NCBI RefSeq assembly: GCF_000337035.1
Contig: NZ_AOJL01000011.1
Location: forward strand, 1 to 64,000
From: Halorubrum coriense DSM 10284
Lineage (GTDB): Archaea; Halobacteriota; Halobacteria; Halobacteriales; Haloferacaceae
DNA: 64,000 bases
Direction: 5' to 3'
Shown: in pieces, positions 7,513-16,311 of the stretch
Layout of the letters: every line of letters starts with the position of its first letter
Numbering within the stretch: the first letter of the stretch is position 1
Program-made: the position numbers and the translations under genes
The notes under the pieces: generated by a model
Databases searched by the model: none
Told to the model about the DNA's origin: nothing
Seen by the model: only the letters and a program-made list of their open reading frames with translations

Positions 7513-8931
7513 ATGGATCAGTTCGTCAATCGGGTCGAAGAACTCGATAGGCTACGGACGCTCTACGAGAGCGATGCCGCGGAACTCGCAGTTATCTACG
7601 GACGTCGCCAGATCGGCAAAAGTGAACTCGTCCGTCGATCGATCTCCGACCGCGACGATGCCGTATACTATCAGGCCGTTCAAGGAACAGCGACCACACA
7701 GCGCAGGCGGTTCGTCGAGGCCGCAGCGACGACCTATCCAGAAATCACAGAGATCAAAGAGGAGTGGGAACTACTACTAAAACACCTCACTGAGCGAGAC
7801 GCCGTCATCGTCATCGACGAATTTCCATACCTTATTGAATCGAACGACGGGCTCCCATCGATCATACAACATTTGTGGGATACCGCGGTCGATGAAAGCC
7901 AGGCAACGCTCGTACTCACAGGCTCTGCGATCGGGATGATCCATACCCACATCCTCGATGGCGGTGCGCCACTCTACGGCCGCGTGTCCCAGACGCCGAA
8001 CGGCCGTCTTGAACTCGCACAACTCCCGTTTCACACGATCCACGAGTTCGTCCCGGCGTACGATCCCGAAGAGCGGGTGTTCGTCTATGGCGTCTTCGGC
8101 GGCACGCCCCGGTATCTCAGTCCCCTCGATCCGTCACAGAGCCTTGGAGAGAATATCACGCGACTGCTGTACGATCCGGATGGCCCACTCCATGACGAGC
8201 CCGAAACTGTCCTTCAGATGGAACTCAACGAAGTACACACGTATTTTTCCGTGCTCGAGTCGATGGCCAGCGGAAATCGTCGTCGGAACGAGATTGCCCA
8301 GGGAGCCGGCATCGCAAGCACCAACACGTCGTACTACTTCGACCGGTTGGAAACGCTCCGGATCATCGAAAAACATCACCCGGCACTCACCGATCCGGCA
8401 CGCAGCAAGCGGACGCGATACCGGATTCGAGATCCCGTCTTCCGGTTTTATTTCCGATACCTCTACGGCCGCGAGGGCCAGTACGAACTCTACGGCGAGA
8501 ACGGCTACGAGGATCTCATCGAGCCGGAACTACCCGACTTCGTCAGCGAAACGTTCGAATCACTCTGTCACCAAGCGGTGCCGGCACTCTATTCGGACTA
8601 CCAACTTACGCGAGTGCCGACCCAGTGGTGGTACAAGCGCCGAGAGATAGACATTGTCGCGCCGACTGACGAGTCGACACTGATCGCTGGCGAAGTGAAG
8701 TTCACGAGTACTCCGCTCGGGTATGACGTATTTTCGGACCTCGAAGATGACGTGGAACATGTCGACTGGACGCCCGCGGGCGGTGGTGATCCGACGTACG
8801 AGTTCGCTCTGTTCAGCCGCTCCGGGTTCAACCCCTCCGTCGAGGAAGCCGCAGACGAGCGTGATGACCTCCGCCTTTTCGATCTGTCCGATGTTGTTGC
8901 CGTTCTTGAGAATGGAACCTCCCCGCGCTGA
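7513..8931 (+). CDS. Archaeal-type ATPase with DUF234 nuclease-like C-terminus
   Basis: This 472-residue protein belongs to the archaeal STAND-like ATPase family. The P-loop is GRRQIGKS (30-37) and Walker B VIVIDEFPYL (D102/E103), with a sensor-like LTGSAIGM. A winged-helix part follows (RRNEIAQGAGIASTNTSYYF), then the DUF234 domain with its conserved YRIRDPVFRFYFRYLYG motif. Near the C-terminus REIDIVA ... IAGEVKF has the D...E-x-K spacing of a PD-(D/E)XK nuclease-type fold. Such proteins are abundant in archaea and often lie near mobile or defence genes; their physiological role is not settled. The gene stands alone between the decayed regulator and origin module 2. Confidence 0.85.
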   Translation: MDQFVNRVEELDRLRTLYESDAAELAVIYGRRQIGKSELVRRSISDRDDAVYYQAVQGTATTQRRRFVEAAATTYPEITEIKEEWELLLKHLTERDAVIVIDEFPYLIESNDGLPSIIQHLWDTAVDESQATLVLTGSAIGMIHTHILDGGAPLYGRVSQTPNGRLELAQLPFHTIHEFVPAYDPEERVFVYGVFGGTPRYLSPLDPSQSLGENITRLLYDPDGPLHDEPETVLQMELNEVHTYFSVLESMASGNRRRNEIAQGAGIASTNTSYYFDRLETLRIIEKHHPALTDPARSKRTRYRIRDPVFRFYFRYLYGREGQYELYGENGYEDLIEPELPDFVSETFESLCHQAVPALYSDYQLTRVPTQWWYKRREIDIVAPTDESTLIAGEVKFTSTPLGYDVFSDLEDDVEHVDWTPAGGGDPTYEFALFSRSGFNPSVEEAADERDDLRLFDLSDVVAVLENGTSPR

Positions 8932-9624
8932 ATATTGACTGTGCCCCGTCGCGTTCTCTCCCACCCCACTGTGTCAAGTGTTCTTTCTGAGAGCGGGTGG
9001 GATGCCCTCCGATGAGACCCACTGTGTCAAGTGTTCACACGACGCTGGCGAGGGCCACCCGAACGAAACCGATCGAACTCATCCGATCCGTGCTGCCACG
9101 ACTGTCGAAAGCGCGATGTCGTCGAAGTCCCAAACGAGGGCGTCAACGACGCCGGGGCCGATGTCGAACTCGTACTGACAAATCGGGATCTTCCGCTGGG
9201 CAGCACGAGGGACACACCACATACCGAGTGAAATCAAGAGATGAAAACCCCGTCAAACCGTCGTCACACACGTCGAACCGAGTGACACCTGCCGAAACGG
9301 TACAACGCAGTCAACGTACCCAGTTCAGTTAGGACGACACCCCAACCAGAATTCAGGTTCGCAGACACACCTCATACCAAGTGAGTTCCAACAAAGTGAA
9401 CAGACCGCAAAGTCCATCATCTCACCACCAAGACCCGAATTGCTCGACGTCTTTGTTCTGCCAGTAGCACAACGGTTACAATTTCTTCGCCCCTCCGCGT
9501 TCATCGCCACTCCCACCCCACCGTGTCAAGTGTTTTCCCCGAGACGGAACGGGATGCTGAGATCCTACCATATCTAGTGTTCGTACAACTCTGGCCGGAG
9601 CCATCCGAATGAATCCGATCGAAC
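8932..9624. other. Intergenic: type-B origin repeats and duplicated DNA
   Basis: Three reverse-oriented type-B origin repeats (8962-8983, 9015-9036, 9514-9535) flank the segment that is duplicated at 2084-2636. No gene is supported here. A 63-residue cysteine-containing frame at 9325-9516 is not conserved in the other copy. Confidence 0.65.
8962..9535 (-). repeat. Type-B origin repeats downstream of the type-B orc
   Basis: There are three copies in reverse orientation: CACCCCACTGTGTCAAGTG at 8962, a copy missing two of the C residues at 9015-9036, and CACCCCACCGTGTCAAGTG at 9514. They are the inverse of most copies in the main array at 10925-11651, so B repeats bracket the orc gene on both sides, as A repeats do for the type-A orc. 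Confidence 0.8.
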
Positions 9625-9627
9625 TCA
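9214..9627. repeat. Diverged duplicate of origin-flanking DNA, copy 2
   Basis: Partner of 2084-2636. It carries CATACCGAGTGA (9219), CGAACCGAGTGA (9271) and CATACCAAGTGA (9371), three variants of one short word, plus the conserved islands listed for copy 1. It ends at the stop codon of the intact type-B orc, just as copy 1 ends at the pseudogene's stop. Confidence 0.75.
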
Positions 9628-10836
9628 CTCGATCCGCGCTGTCACGCCCTTCGGGAGCGCAATAGAATCAAAATCCCGAACAACATCGCCGACAATATCG
9701 AGGTCGACATCGAACTCGTACTGGTAGTAGTGCCCACCAGCCCGCCCCTCGTTTTTCATTTGCCGGTCGAGGATGCCGAGCATCGCCAGATCCGCGAGGT
9801 GGTCGTGCATACGACGACGAACGAGCGGGTCGACGTTGGAGCCCTCCGCGATACGTCGATACAGCGGGTACACGTCGCGGATCCGCGCCGGAGTCTCCTG
9901 CTCGAACGCGAGCTGTAGCATAGCCACGAGCGCGAGATGCCCGTGTTTCGTCAGCTCGCGCATCCCGTGTTCGACCTGACTCTGCTCGAGTTTCTCGCGA
10001 GCCTGATGGACATGCTCCTCTGTTAGTCGCTTCTCGCTGTTCGTCCGCGCAATCTCACCGGATTTATACAAGATATCCAACGCCTGCCGGGCACTTCCCG
10101 TGTCCTGCGCCGCGATAGCGGCACACAGCGCGATCACGGCGTCGTCTACCGCGTCGTCGTACATCGCACCGGCCACTCGCTCTTCGAGGATGGCGCGCAG
10201 TTCCGGGGCGTTGTACGGCGAGAAGTGAATCTCCTCCTCACAGAGGGTGTCTTTCACCTTCGGAGAGAGGTCATCGCGGAAGCCGAAATCGTTGCTGATG
10301 CCGATCACGCCCGGTTTCGCCTTGGAAAGGTAGCCATTTGAGCGGGCTCGCGGGATCTCGTACAGGATCTCGTCGTCGCTGCCGATATGGTCGATTTCGT
10401 CGAGGACGAGGAGGACTGTCCCGCCAATCTGATCGAGTTCCTCATACAGGATATCAAACACACGCTGTTGGGGATACCCGGTCGTACTGATCTGATCGTC
10501 TGCGGGTCGCAGCTGATTCACGAGGTTAACCGCAACTTGGTAGGACGACGAGAGGTTCGTACAGTTGAGCCAACAGACTGAGAGCTCAACATCGTCGTAC
10601 TGCTCCGTGTCTCGTTGTAGCTGCTTCAATAGATAGCGGGACACCGCCGTCTTCCCGACGCCCGTTTTACCGTACAAGAAGATATTCCGGGGTTGTGCGC
10701 CGTTAACGATCGGCTGAAGCGCGGCCGTGTACGTCGAAATTTCGTCCTCGCGAGCGGTAATCGAATCCGGCTGGTAATCCTCGCGGAGCATGTCCTCGTT
10801 GCGGAATATCTCCGTGTCCCGTGTGAACGTCGCCAT
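9625..10836 (-). CDS. orc: Orc1/Cdc6 replication initiator, type B
   Basis: This 403-residue archaeal Orc1/Cdc6 has P-loop GKTGVGKT (56-63), Walker [12 protein letters not shown] (D146/E147), an [11 protein letters not shown] sensor-1 segment, a SARQALDIL sensor-2 region and a C-terminal winged helix ([12 protein letters not shown]). It differs clearly from the type-A protein (N-terminus [17 protein letters not shown] against MGGPFDDLTETVF). The ATG at 10836 is the natural family start, with a TTTTATGGG promoter-like element about 25-35 bases upstream. Type-B repeats lie on both sides. A broken near-copy occupies 2634-3296. Confidence 0.95.
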   Translation of the reverse strand: MATFTRDTEIFRNEDMLREDYQPDSITAREDEISTYTAALQPIVNGAQPRNIFLYGKTGVGKTAVSRYLLKQLQRDTEQYDDVELSVCWLNCTNLSSSYQVAVNLVNQLRPADDQISTTGYPQQRVFDILYEELDQIGGTVLLVLDEIDHIGSDDEILYEIPRARSNGYLSKAKPGVIGISNDFGFRDDLSPKVKDTLCEEEIHFSPYNAPELRAILEERVAGAMYDDAVDDAVIALCAAIAAQDTGSARQALDILYKSGEIARTNSEKRLTEEHVHQAREKLEQSQVEHGMRELTKHGHLALVAMLQLAFEQETPARIRDVYPLYRRIAEGSNVDPLVRRRMHDHLADLAMLGILDRQMKNEGRAGGHYYQYEFDVDLDIVGDVVRDFDSIALPKGVTARIE

Positions 10837-10869
10837 CCTCTATCGCGTTCGACTCGGCCCATACCCATA

Positions 10870-11651
10870 AAACCACCGCGTCAAGTGTATCGTATGAAAA
10901 TACAGATTATCGAGGTCTATCGGTTAGCACTTGACGTAGTGGAGTGTCTCCCGGTCAGTCCTCGTCGATAGCAACCGAGAGGAACACTCGACACGGTGGG
11001 GTGGGTTTCCTTCGACACGACGGCTGGACCGGTTTCACTTGGTACAAGGCGTGGGTACATCTCAACCTCCTATTTCAGTTAGACGCAAGCGGACCGCCTC
11101 GCAGCTGACCGAACCAGTTGTCGTTTGCGACTCCGGACGATCGACGTCGGGTCAACACCTCTCCAGACGGCTCCCACGCACGAAACACTCGACACGGTGG
11201 GGTGAGAGATCTGACTCCAACTCCAGCGAGGAAAGCACTTGACATGGTGGGGTGTCACGTATCACTTCCTCCCGTCCCATCCACCCGCTGGCTTACCCGT
11301 TATTCGTCACCTCTTAGCGAGAAAGAGACGGAAAGCACACGAAACGTACTCTCTCTCACCGACTACTCCTCCAAGCCGGCCGCAAGCCGAATTCTATCCG
11401 GACTATGTATCCGAGCCAACCCGTGATCGATCGTTCCCCCATCGCGTTCATCACTACTCTACCCCGCTGTATCGAGTGTTCTTTTCAACATGAGGTGGGA
11501 CGTGGAGATGTCTAGGTACCTACATCGAACACTTGACGCGGTGGGGCGTGATACGAGACCTGTCGTTGGCTGTCTCCGAGAACACTCGACACAGTGGGGT
11601 GGGGGATCCGACTGCTGCTCCGACGAGGAAAGCACTCGACACAGTGGGGTG
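10870..11651 (+). repeat. Type-B origin repeat array
   Basis: The 22-base units have core CACTYGACRCGGTGGGGTG, mostly forward. Copies lie at 10982-11003, 11183-11204, 11233-11254, 11527-11548, 11580-11601 and 11630-11651. Reverse copies are at 10870-10891 and 11460-11481, and a divergent forward copy is at 10925-10946. Spacing is irregular (about 30-230 bases), and the unit ends in GGGGTG. Confidence 0.85.
11331..11353 (+). repeat. Type-A origin repeat inside origin B
   Basis: This is a 23-base copy identical to the one at 4673-4695 (core GCACACGAAACGTACTCTC). It is the only intact A copy in this origin; a partial one (GAAACGTACTCTCTC) is near 12139. It mirrors the single B repeat found beside origin A. 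Confidence 0.85.
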
Positions 11652-11674
11652 TCGAGCGTTCATCCCACCGACTC

Positions 11675-12116
11675 GCTCGCTTGCTCTCTCCTCAGAGTCG
11701 GCGGCGAAGTGACGAAGAAGCGCGGCGACGACGTTATCGATGATTCACATATCGTCGTGGCCTAGGACCTCGTCCAGTGCGGTCGATTACGCAACCGAAT
11801 GCAAGACCAGATCCAGCACGCCCACCTGCTGCTCGAAACGCTCGCGTCCCTCGAAGAACGAGGCGCAACGCCGGCCCGGTCGAAGACGATCAAGACCCAA
11901 TACGAGCGCGTGGCGGACTCATACGCCGTGGACCCGCTTACGACGGTAAAAAGCATTCAGAGCCGCCTCTCGGATCACCACAGCCTCGGCTTCCTCCAAT
12001 GGACGAACCGAAACCGCGGCGAAAACAGCGGCCAGTGCGACGAGTACGGTCTCGATCTCGGCCCCGAGATCGTCCTCGACAGCAGCGACGAGAGCGAAAC
12101 GGAACGCGACCGGTGA
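11675..12116 (+). pseudogene. C-terminal fragment of a type-A Orc1/Cdc6
   Basis: The + strand reads SLLRVGGEVTKKRGDDVIDD, then SHIVVA, a TAG at 11763, and then RMQDQIQHAHLLLETLASLE and VADSYAVDPLTTVKSIQSRL to a stop at 12114. It aligns with the type-A orc C-terminus (LLRVGAELAEQNGETPVTDA, EHAQYILEAIANLQ, ASPLSTLKSIQDHLSD). Only the lid end and the winged helix survive, with an in-frame stop. It lies on the opposite strand to both intact orc genes. The part from 11799 is open and could be made as a DNA-binding fragment, but there is no sign that it is. Confidence 0.85.
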
Positions 12117-12259
12117 CACCCCGCCGCGAAGACAGATGAAACGTACTCTCTCGCTTTGCTGGTGAGCGAGTGAGAATCGAGAGAGTCCTACCGAGGTCGT
12201 CCCCGAGACAGACGAAATCACTCCCTGATCGCGGCGGAAGCCTTCAGGGTCCTCAGTGG

Positions 12260-12763
12260 TCACCCGAGCGTATCGCTCGGGATCGTAGGTTGACCGTCGG
12301 TCCACGTGAGCACATCGACGACGTCCACGAACTGGGCAATTCGGTGGTCGAACACGTTCCGTGGATGCCGATCGAGAAACACCGCCTCCGTTCGGTGGAT
12401 GGTGTCACCACGGTAATCAAGCTGAAAGTGACACTCGCCGAGGTTCATATGCGTGTCATCCTGGTGCCATCCCAACATGAGCTCCCGGTCGGAGTCGACC
12501 CATTGGATCCGATAGAAGTCGTACGCGAACTCGATCGGAAAGTCAAACGACACGTGGAGTTGGACCGTGTTGGCGGGATACGACGCGTCGAGAAATCGCT
12601 CCGGATGAATCGTCGCTCGAACCTCGAGTTTGTTCGCCTTCGAGGGATAATACCGGACGTGTTCAACCGGTGCGTCCGTACCGGTCTGTGTCTGTAGCTG
12701 GGTGTGGATCCGCGTGAGAAGCGTCCGCTTGTCGAGGTTGACACGATCTGCAAGAAAGATCAT
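12260..12763 (-). CDS. Hypothetical protein, possible toxin of a two-gene module
   Basis: This 167-residue cytosolic protein is not confidently recognised. The middle shows FAYDFYRIQWVDSDRELMLG, WHQDDTHMNLGECHFQ and a C-terminal VFDHRIAQFVDVVDVL. The order 'aromatic-rich strand, W-x-D, His-containing loop' is reminiscent of TumE/DUF6516-type toxins, but the resemblance is weak. The start codon lies five bases after the stop of the upstream gene at 12769, so the two are co-transcribed, with the regulator-like gene first. That arrangement fits a toxin-antitoxin-like pair. Confidence 0.6.
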   Translation of the reverse strand: MIFLADRVNLDKRTLLTRIHTQLQTQTGTDAPVEHVRYYPSKANKLEVRATIHPERFLDASYPANTVQLHVSFDFPIEFAYDFYRIQWVDSDRELMLGWHQDDTHMNLGECHFQLDYRGDTIHRTEAVFLDRHPRNVFDHRIAQFVDVVDVLTWTDGQPTIPSDTLG

Positions 12764-12768
12764 CGCGA

Positions 12769-13326
12769 CTACTGTGAGAGCGGATTTGAGGCGTTCGCCG
12801 AGTCTCCCTGTCCGGGATAAAGTTCACGAGCGTCGTCGTAGAGTTCGAGCGCGTGCCTGAGAAGCCGTTTGTTGTCCTCGGTGTGTTCCCAGCGACGGAG
12901 TATCCGATTTCGCTCCCGGATCTCGTCGCTCGAAAGCGCGCCGTCGGTGAGTGTCGCTTCGAGTTCGTCGCGTGACTCGATGTCGAACGCCGTCTTCCAG
13001 TCGTCGATCTGTGCTTGGAGGGTCGCGATCTCCTCACGGAGTTCCTCGCGGGTGTGGTCGTTGATTAACTCGGTGAGTTCGGTGAAATACCGCTGCTGGT
13101 AATTCGGCGCGTACCTGGGACTCCCGTCGTCCCCGTCGACGATCTGTACCTGCCCGAACTCGGCGAGCATCTCCAGTTCGTCTTTGGCCGTCTGCCACGA
13201 AGACACCTGCGCCTCGTCGCGTACCCAGTCGACGGACCGCGGCTGCGTGAGCGTCGTGGCGATCGCTCTGACCCGCTCACGGGCGGTCCGCCCGTCACTC
13301 CATGACGCGAGGCCTTGTTCAGTCAT
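12769..13326 (-). CDS. DUF7342-like winged-helix regulator with coiled coil
   Basis: This 185-residue protein starts MTEQGLASWSDGRTARERVR, followed by a winged helix (SVDWVRDEAQVSSWQTAKDE, then MLAEFGQVQ) and a helical heptad-like region (REELREEIATLQAQIDDWKT). This is the pattern of the haloarchaeal DUF7342 family. The ATG at 13326 was chosen because the 50 codons upstream are low-complexity and the protein family begins at this point. It is likely the DNA-binding, autoregulating first gene of a two-gene unit with 12260-12763. Confidence 0.75.
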   Translation of the reverse strand: MTEQGLASWSDGRTARERVRAIATTLTQPRSVDWVRDEAQVSSWQTAKDELEMLAEFGQVQIVDGDDGSPRYAPNYQQRYFTELTELINDHTREELREEIATLQAQIDDWKTAFDIESRDELEATLTDGALSSDEIRERNRILRRWEHTEDNKRLLRHALELYDDARELYPGQGDSANASNPLSQ

Positions 13327-13465
13327 ATCCAGTCGTAGGGAGTAATATCTATTATTTCTTTGGACAAATCTCAGATATACGAGAACATGCCCACGACGAA
13401 CGGACGAACTGAGTGGTTCCGTCTCGGCTCCCGAACGGGGATGTCCTCCGAACTCCCGAGAGTCA

Positions 13466-13636
13466 TCACACCCCACGGAGTAACTCTTTCGCCTGCCCCA
13501 CGTCCTCCGGCGTGTTCACGCGCTCACCCAGCCGCACAGTCTCGACCTCGTAGCCCGCCCGCACCAACAGGTTCCCCTCCTCGCTCAGCTGGTACTCGCT
13601 CTCGGCCGACGGCCGGAGCAGCGCACAGGCATGGAG
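13466..13636 (-). pseudogene. 3' fragment of sugar nucleotidyltransferase
   Basis: The minus strand reads LHACALLRPSAESEYQLSE, then NLLVRAGYEVETVRLGERVN and TPEDVGQAKELLRG. This matches the end of the intact gene at 4934-5662 (HACALLRPSAEGEYQLSEAV, LLVRAGYDVETARLGERVNV). Two codons are missing in the VNVNTP segment. No N-terminal two thirds are present. It has the same orientation as the intact copy, so the two copies are direct repeats about 8.5 kb apart that enclose origin B and the accessory genes. Confidence 0.88.
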
Positions 13637-13926
13637 CCTGCCCTGTTCACTGAACGAGCCGCCCGCTGTAAGCTGTACTCCAGAGTACCACCGATACATC
13701 CTCCAGAATCTCTACCCTTATCACCCGAACCCCCTCCCCGTTTCTCACCCCCGATATTTTGAGAGCAACAATTAATTCACATTCTTTATTCGACACAAAC
13801 ACACCAATCGGACCGACTTCGCTGACTACCCAACACAGACTCACCGTGAGCTACACACAACAACACCCACACTCCACATCTCGAACCGCCGCCCTGAGCA
13901 ACGACGCCCTCCTGTGCCCCCGCTAA

Positions 13927-16311
13927 ATGGCCGCAACCCCAGAATCCCCCCAAACTGACGACGACCGCGCTGAAAACGACCAAGAAGACTCCTCTACCCC
14001 AGACACCCTGCCAGACGAGAAGTTCGGGCCCAGCACACGCGCTCGGTTCGAACCACCTAAAGACAAGCCCCAACGACGCTCGGCTTTTCGGATTCGACTC
14101 CCCATTATCGAAGACGAATTCGAAACCCTTCCGGACTACATCCGCGGGTGTATCACCCAAGTCATCGAAGAAGTCCGGAAGGAAACCGCCGGTGGAATCA
14201 ATCAGTTCGAAGTACTCCAGTACCCTGGTCCGGTTGGCTTAGAACTCATCTTGAGCATCGAGCCAAAACGGAATGACGCCCGAAGTACCAACCAGAGCAC
14301 GGTCGGCGATTTTGTCGACAGGACCCATGAGGCGGGCGCCAACAAACTCACCAAAGCGATTCAAAAATACGTTCCTGAGGAATGTACCGTTGAACGTGGG
14401 TCTCTCGATCTGTCTCCACTCGGTACCACCCCAGTCAACGTGTCTCGGCTTCATCTCCGTAAAGATCACGTGGTCAATCCCGTTGGCACGAGCGGTGTCG
14501 ACGTGCTCGCGACGACGTTTAACACACTACGTGAGCACTCAGTAGCATTCGTCTATCAAACACTTCTTAAACCGAAACAAGATGGCCAGTACACTGCCGC
14601 CGTTCGGCTTGCGACGTATCCACCTCAGTTCGTCTTTACCGGTCGAGAGGACTTCGTTAAGATCGCTGAACGTGGCCACCCATTTGATCTGGCGACGACG
14701 TTCGGCGCGTACAACCTCACCTCCAACTTCCGGGGACTCACTGACCGGTACTGGGAAACCGAGTACACCGAGAAAATCAACGGTGAATCGTTCGCCAGCG
14801 CAAGTTATACTGATGAAATGGTAACATCGCGCAAATCAAGATCGCAGGCACGGCGTGAAGCGGACCAAGTGAAAGAGATCGTACTTGGCAAATCCGATTA
14901 CTGGCACATGCTGTCTGCGAACGCAACGTGGGACACACTGCTCAAAAAAGAACTCAACCGCTATGCTCGATTCGATATTACGGGACCGTTCGTAGCACAA
15001 CTCACTGGCCTGGTTCGATTACGCTGGAAGACCAACCCGTGGGGGGTCGTTCCAGGGCGTGAACCGCCTAAGTTCCACACAGAAGAGATACTCAACACAT
15101 ACGGCTCAACAGCGCCAAACTATGGCGACAATGATGAGCTCATCCACGTCCCCGACGAGACGCTCGCAAACACCGGCAGCATTGCACACCACGGACACGT
15201 CCAGTCGATTGTTGACATCTTCACCGAAGGCGGCGATGAGATTTACGAAATCACCCAAAACAGCAAGTCGCTGCCGGATATCGAACTCCACACAGAGACC
15301 GGTGAGATTAGTACGATCCCGCTGACTGTTGACGCCTCATACGTCTCTGTTGAAGCTGAACTCCATAACAAAACAAAGGCGTCGACCACACTCGTCAACG
15401 CTGACCGCGCCTACGCCATGGGTCGGCACGTCATCTTCGTCTATGATTCACGAAAAAGCGCAAAACGGGGCTTTAGCCACCTCAGTCAGCCGTACAACGA
15501 CAACCTCTCAGACCGAGATGATGGCGGTGTTCGGCTGTACAACCGCACAAGGCCAGTGCGCTGTCCCGACGACCGCATTCCGGTGATGAAAGGCAGTACC
15601 ACAACCACCTGGGAGCTGTTTGGTCGCGACCGGATTGTCGCCCGCGTCAACGGCGAGCGTATCGCAGGCGGCGCACCTGGCGGTGACGTCGGTGAGTTCT
15701 CGTGGGACACCCACTTCTATCAGGAGGTCGACGGCGTCCACCGCGTTGAGGATGCAGACGGAGCGGTCATTGAGACGTACAACGAACCAGAGACGCTCAA
15801 CTCAGAGTGGACACGGATTCCGCTCCCACACATTCCCATCTGTGGCAACTACCTTCATTTCGCGACAGTTGCGTACCGTACCGGAGCGGGTGGCATTGAC
15901 GTCTACTCCGACTTCCCGGACTGGGATACGCCTGACAGCGCCGGCAAGATGAAGCGACATCGTGGCTGTCTCGAAACGTTCACCGAGCAACTCATGTGTG
16001 AACGCGAGGACACGCGCATCTCGTCGGGAGCACTCCAAACGTGGGCCCAACACTACTACACCGCCGCCTCAGCCCACGATACTCCACCGGGATCGATCAT
16101 CGTCCAAGCGCTCCCCGACGAGATCAAAGACGCGAAGAAAGGCGGCACCAACAACCGCAATCCGCACTACCCTGGATACGACTGGGTCATCCCCCCAGAG
16201 ATCGACACGCCTCACCGCCCGGGTGTTGAAGAAGGACTCACCGACCTCTCCGAAACGCTCACAGAGACGTCGGTAGCCGACGTCGAGATTGACACCGACG
16301 AGGCGGAATGA
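13927..16311 (+). CDS. Large unrecognised soluble protein (794 aa)
   Basis: I do not recognise this protein. It has no signal peptide or membrane segment and no visible P-loop. An acidic disordered N-terminus (1-50) is followed by an alpha/beta region. Several motifs recur in the next gene in the same order: SPLGTTPVNVSRLHL (163-177; next gene APLGNTPVPVHRLL) and PFDLATTFGAYNLTSNF (252-268; next gene PFDAFNLTTNREF). Near residue 450 SYVSVEAELHNKTKASTTLV and, further on, GVRLYNRTRPVRCP recall, from memory, a domain found beside HerA/VirB4-type ATPases of haloarchaeal plasmids. That is a weak inference. It overlaps the next gene by four bases (ATGA). Confidence 0.8.
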   Translation: MAATPESPQTDDDRAENDQEDSSTPDTLPDEKFGPSTRARFEPPKDKPQRRSAFRIRLPIIEDEFETLPDYIRGCITQVIEEVRKETAGGINQFEVLQYPGPVGLELILSIEPKRNDARSTNQSTVGDFVDRTHEAGANKLTKAIQKYVPEECTVERGSLDLSPLGTTPVNVSRLHLRKDHVVNPVGTSGVDVLATTFNTLREHSVAFVYQTLLKPKQDGQYTAAVRLATYPPQFVFTGREDFVKIAERGHPFDLATTFGAYNLTSNFRGLTDRYWETEYTEKINGESFASASYTDEMVTSRKSRSQARREADQVKEIVLGKSDYWHMLSANATWDTLLKKELNRYARFDITGPFVAQLTGLVRLRWKTNPWGVVPGREPPKFHTEEILNTYGSTAPNYGDNDELIHVPDETLANTGSIAHHGHVQSIVDIFTEGGDEIYEITQNSKSLPDIELHTETGEISTIPLTVDASYVSVEAELHNKTKASTTLVNADRAYAMGRHVIFVYDSRKSAKRGFSHLSQPYNDNLSDRDDGGVRLYNRTRPVRCPDDRIPVMKGSTTTTWELFGRDRIVARVNGERIAGGAPGGDVGEFSWDTHFYQEVDGVHRVEDADGAVIETYNEPETLNSEWTRIPLPHIPICGNYLHFATVAYRTGAGGIDVYSDFPDWDTPDSAGKMKRHRGCLETFTEQLMCEREDTRISSGALQTWAQHYYTAASAHDTPPGSIIVQALPDEIKDAKKGGTNNRNPHYPGYDWVIPPEIDTPHRPGVEEGLTDLSETLTETSVADVEIDTDEAE

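Larger units (their letters stand above)
10837..11675. other. Putative replication origin B
   Basis: This is the upstream region of the type-B orc, with about nine type-B repeats. The pair nearest the gene is inverted (10870-10891 reverse, 10925-10946 forward) around an A+T-rich 33-base spacer (ATGAAAATACAGATTATCG), the classical origin-box/unwinding-element layout. More copies follow at 10982, 11183, 11233, 11460 (reverse), 11527, 11580 and 11630. One perfect type-A repeat lies at 11331-11353. No protein-coding gene is supported. Confidence 0.8.

Noticed and set aside
9325-9516. A 63-residue cysteine-containing minus-strand frame as a small zinc-finger gene
   Set aside because: The cysteine spacing is not a normal zinc ribbon and the frame is not preserved in the duplicate at 2166-2370.
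4673-11651. Repeat clusters considered as a CRISPR array
   Set aside because: Units are irregularly spaced, occur in both orientations, end in a G-string, flank orc genes and have no cas genes nearby. They fit origin boxes.
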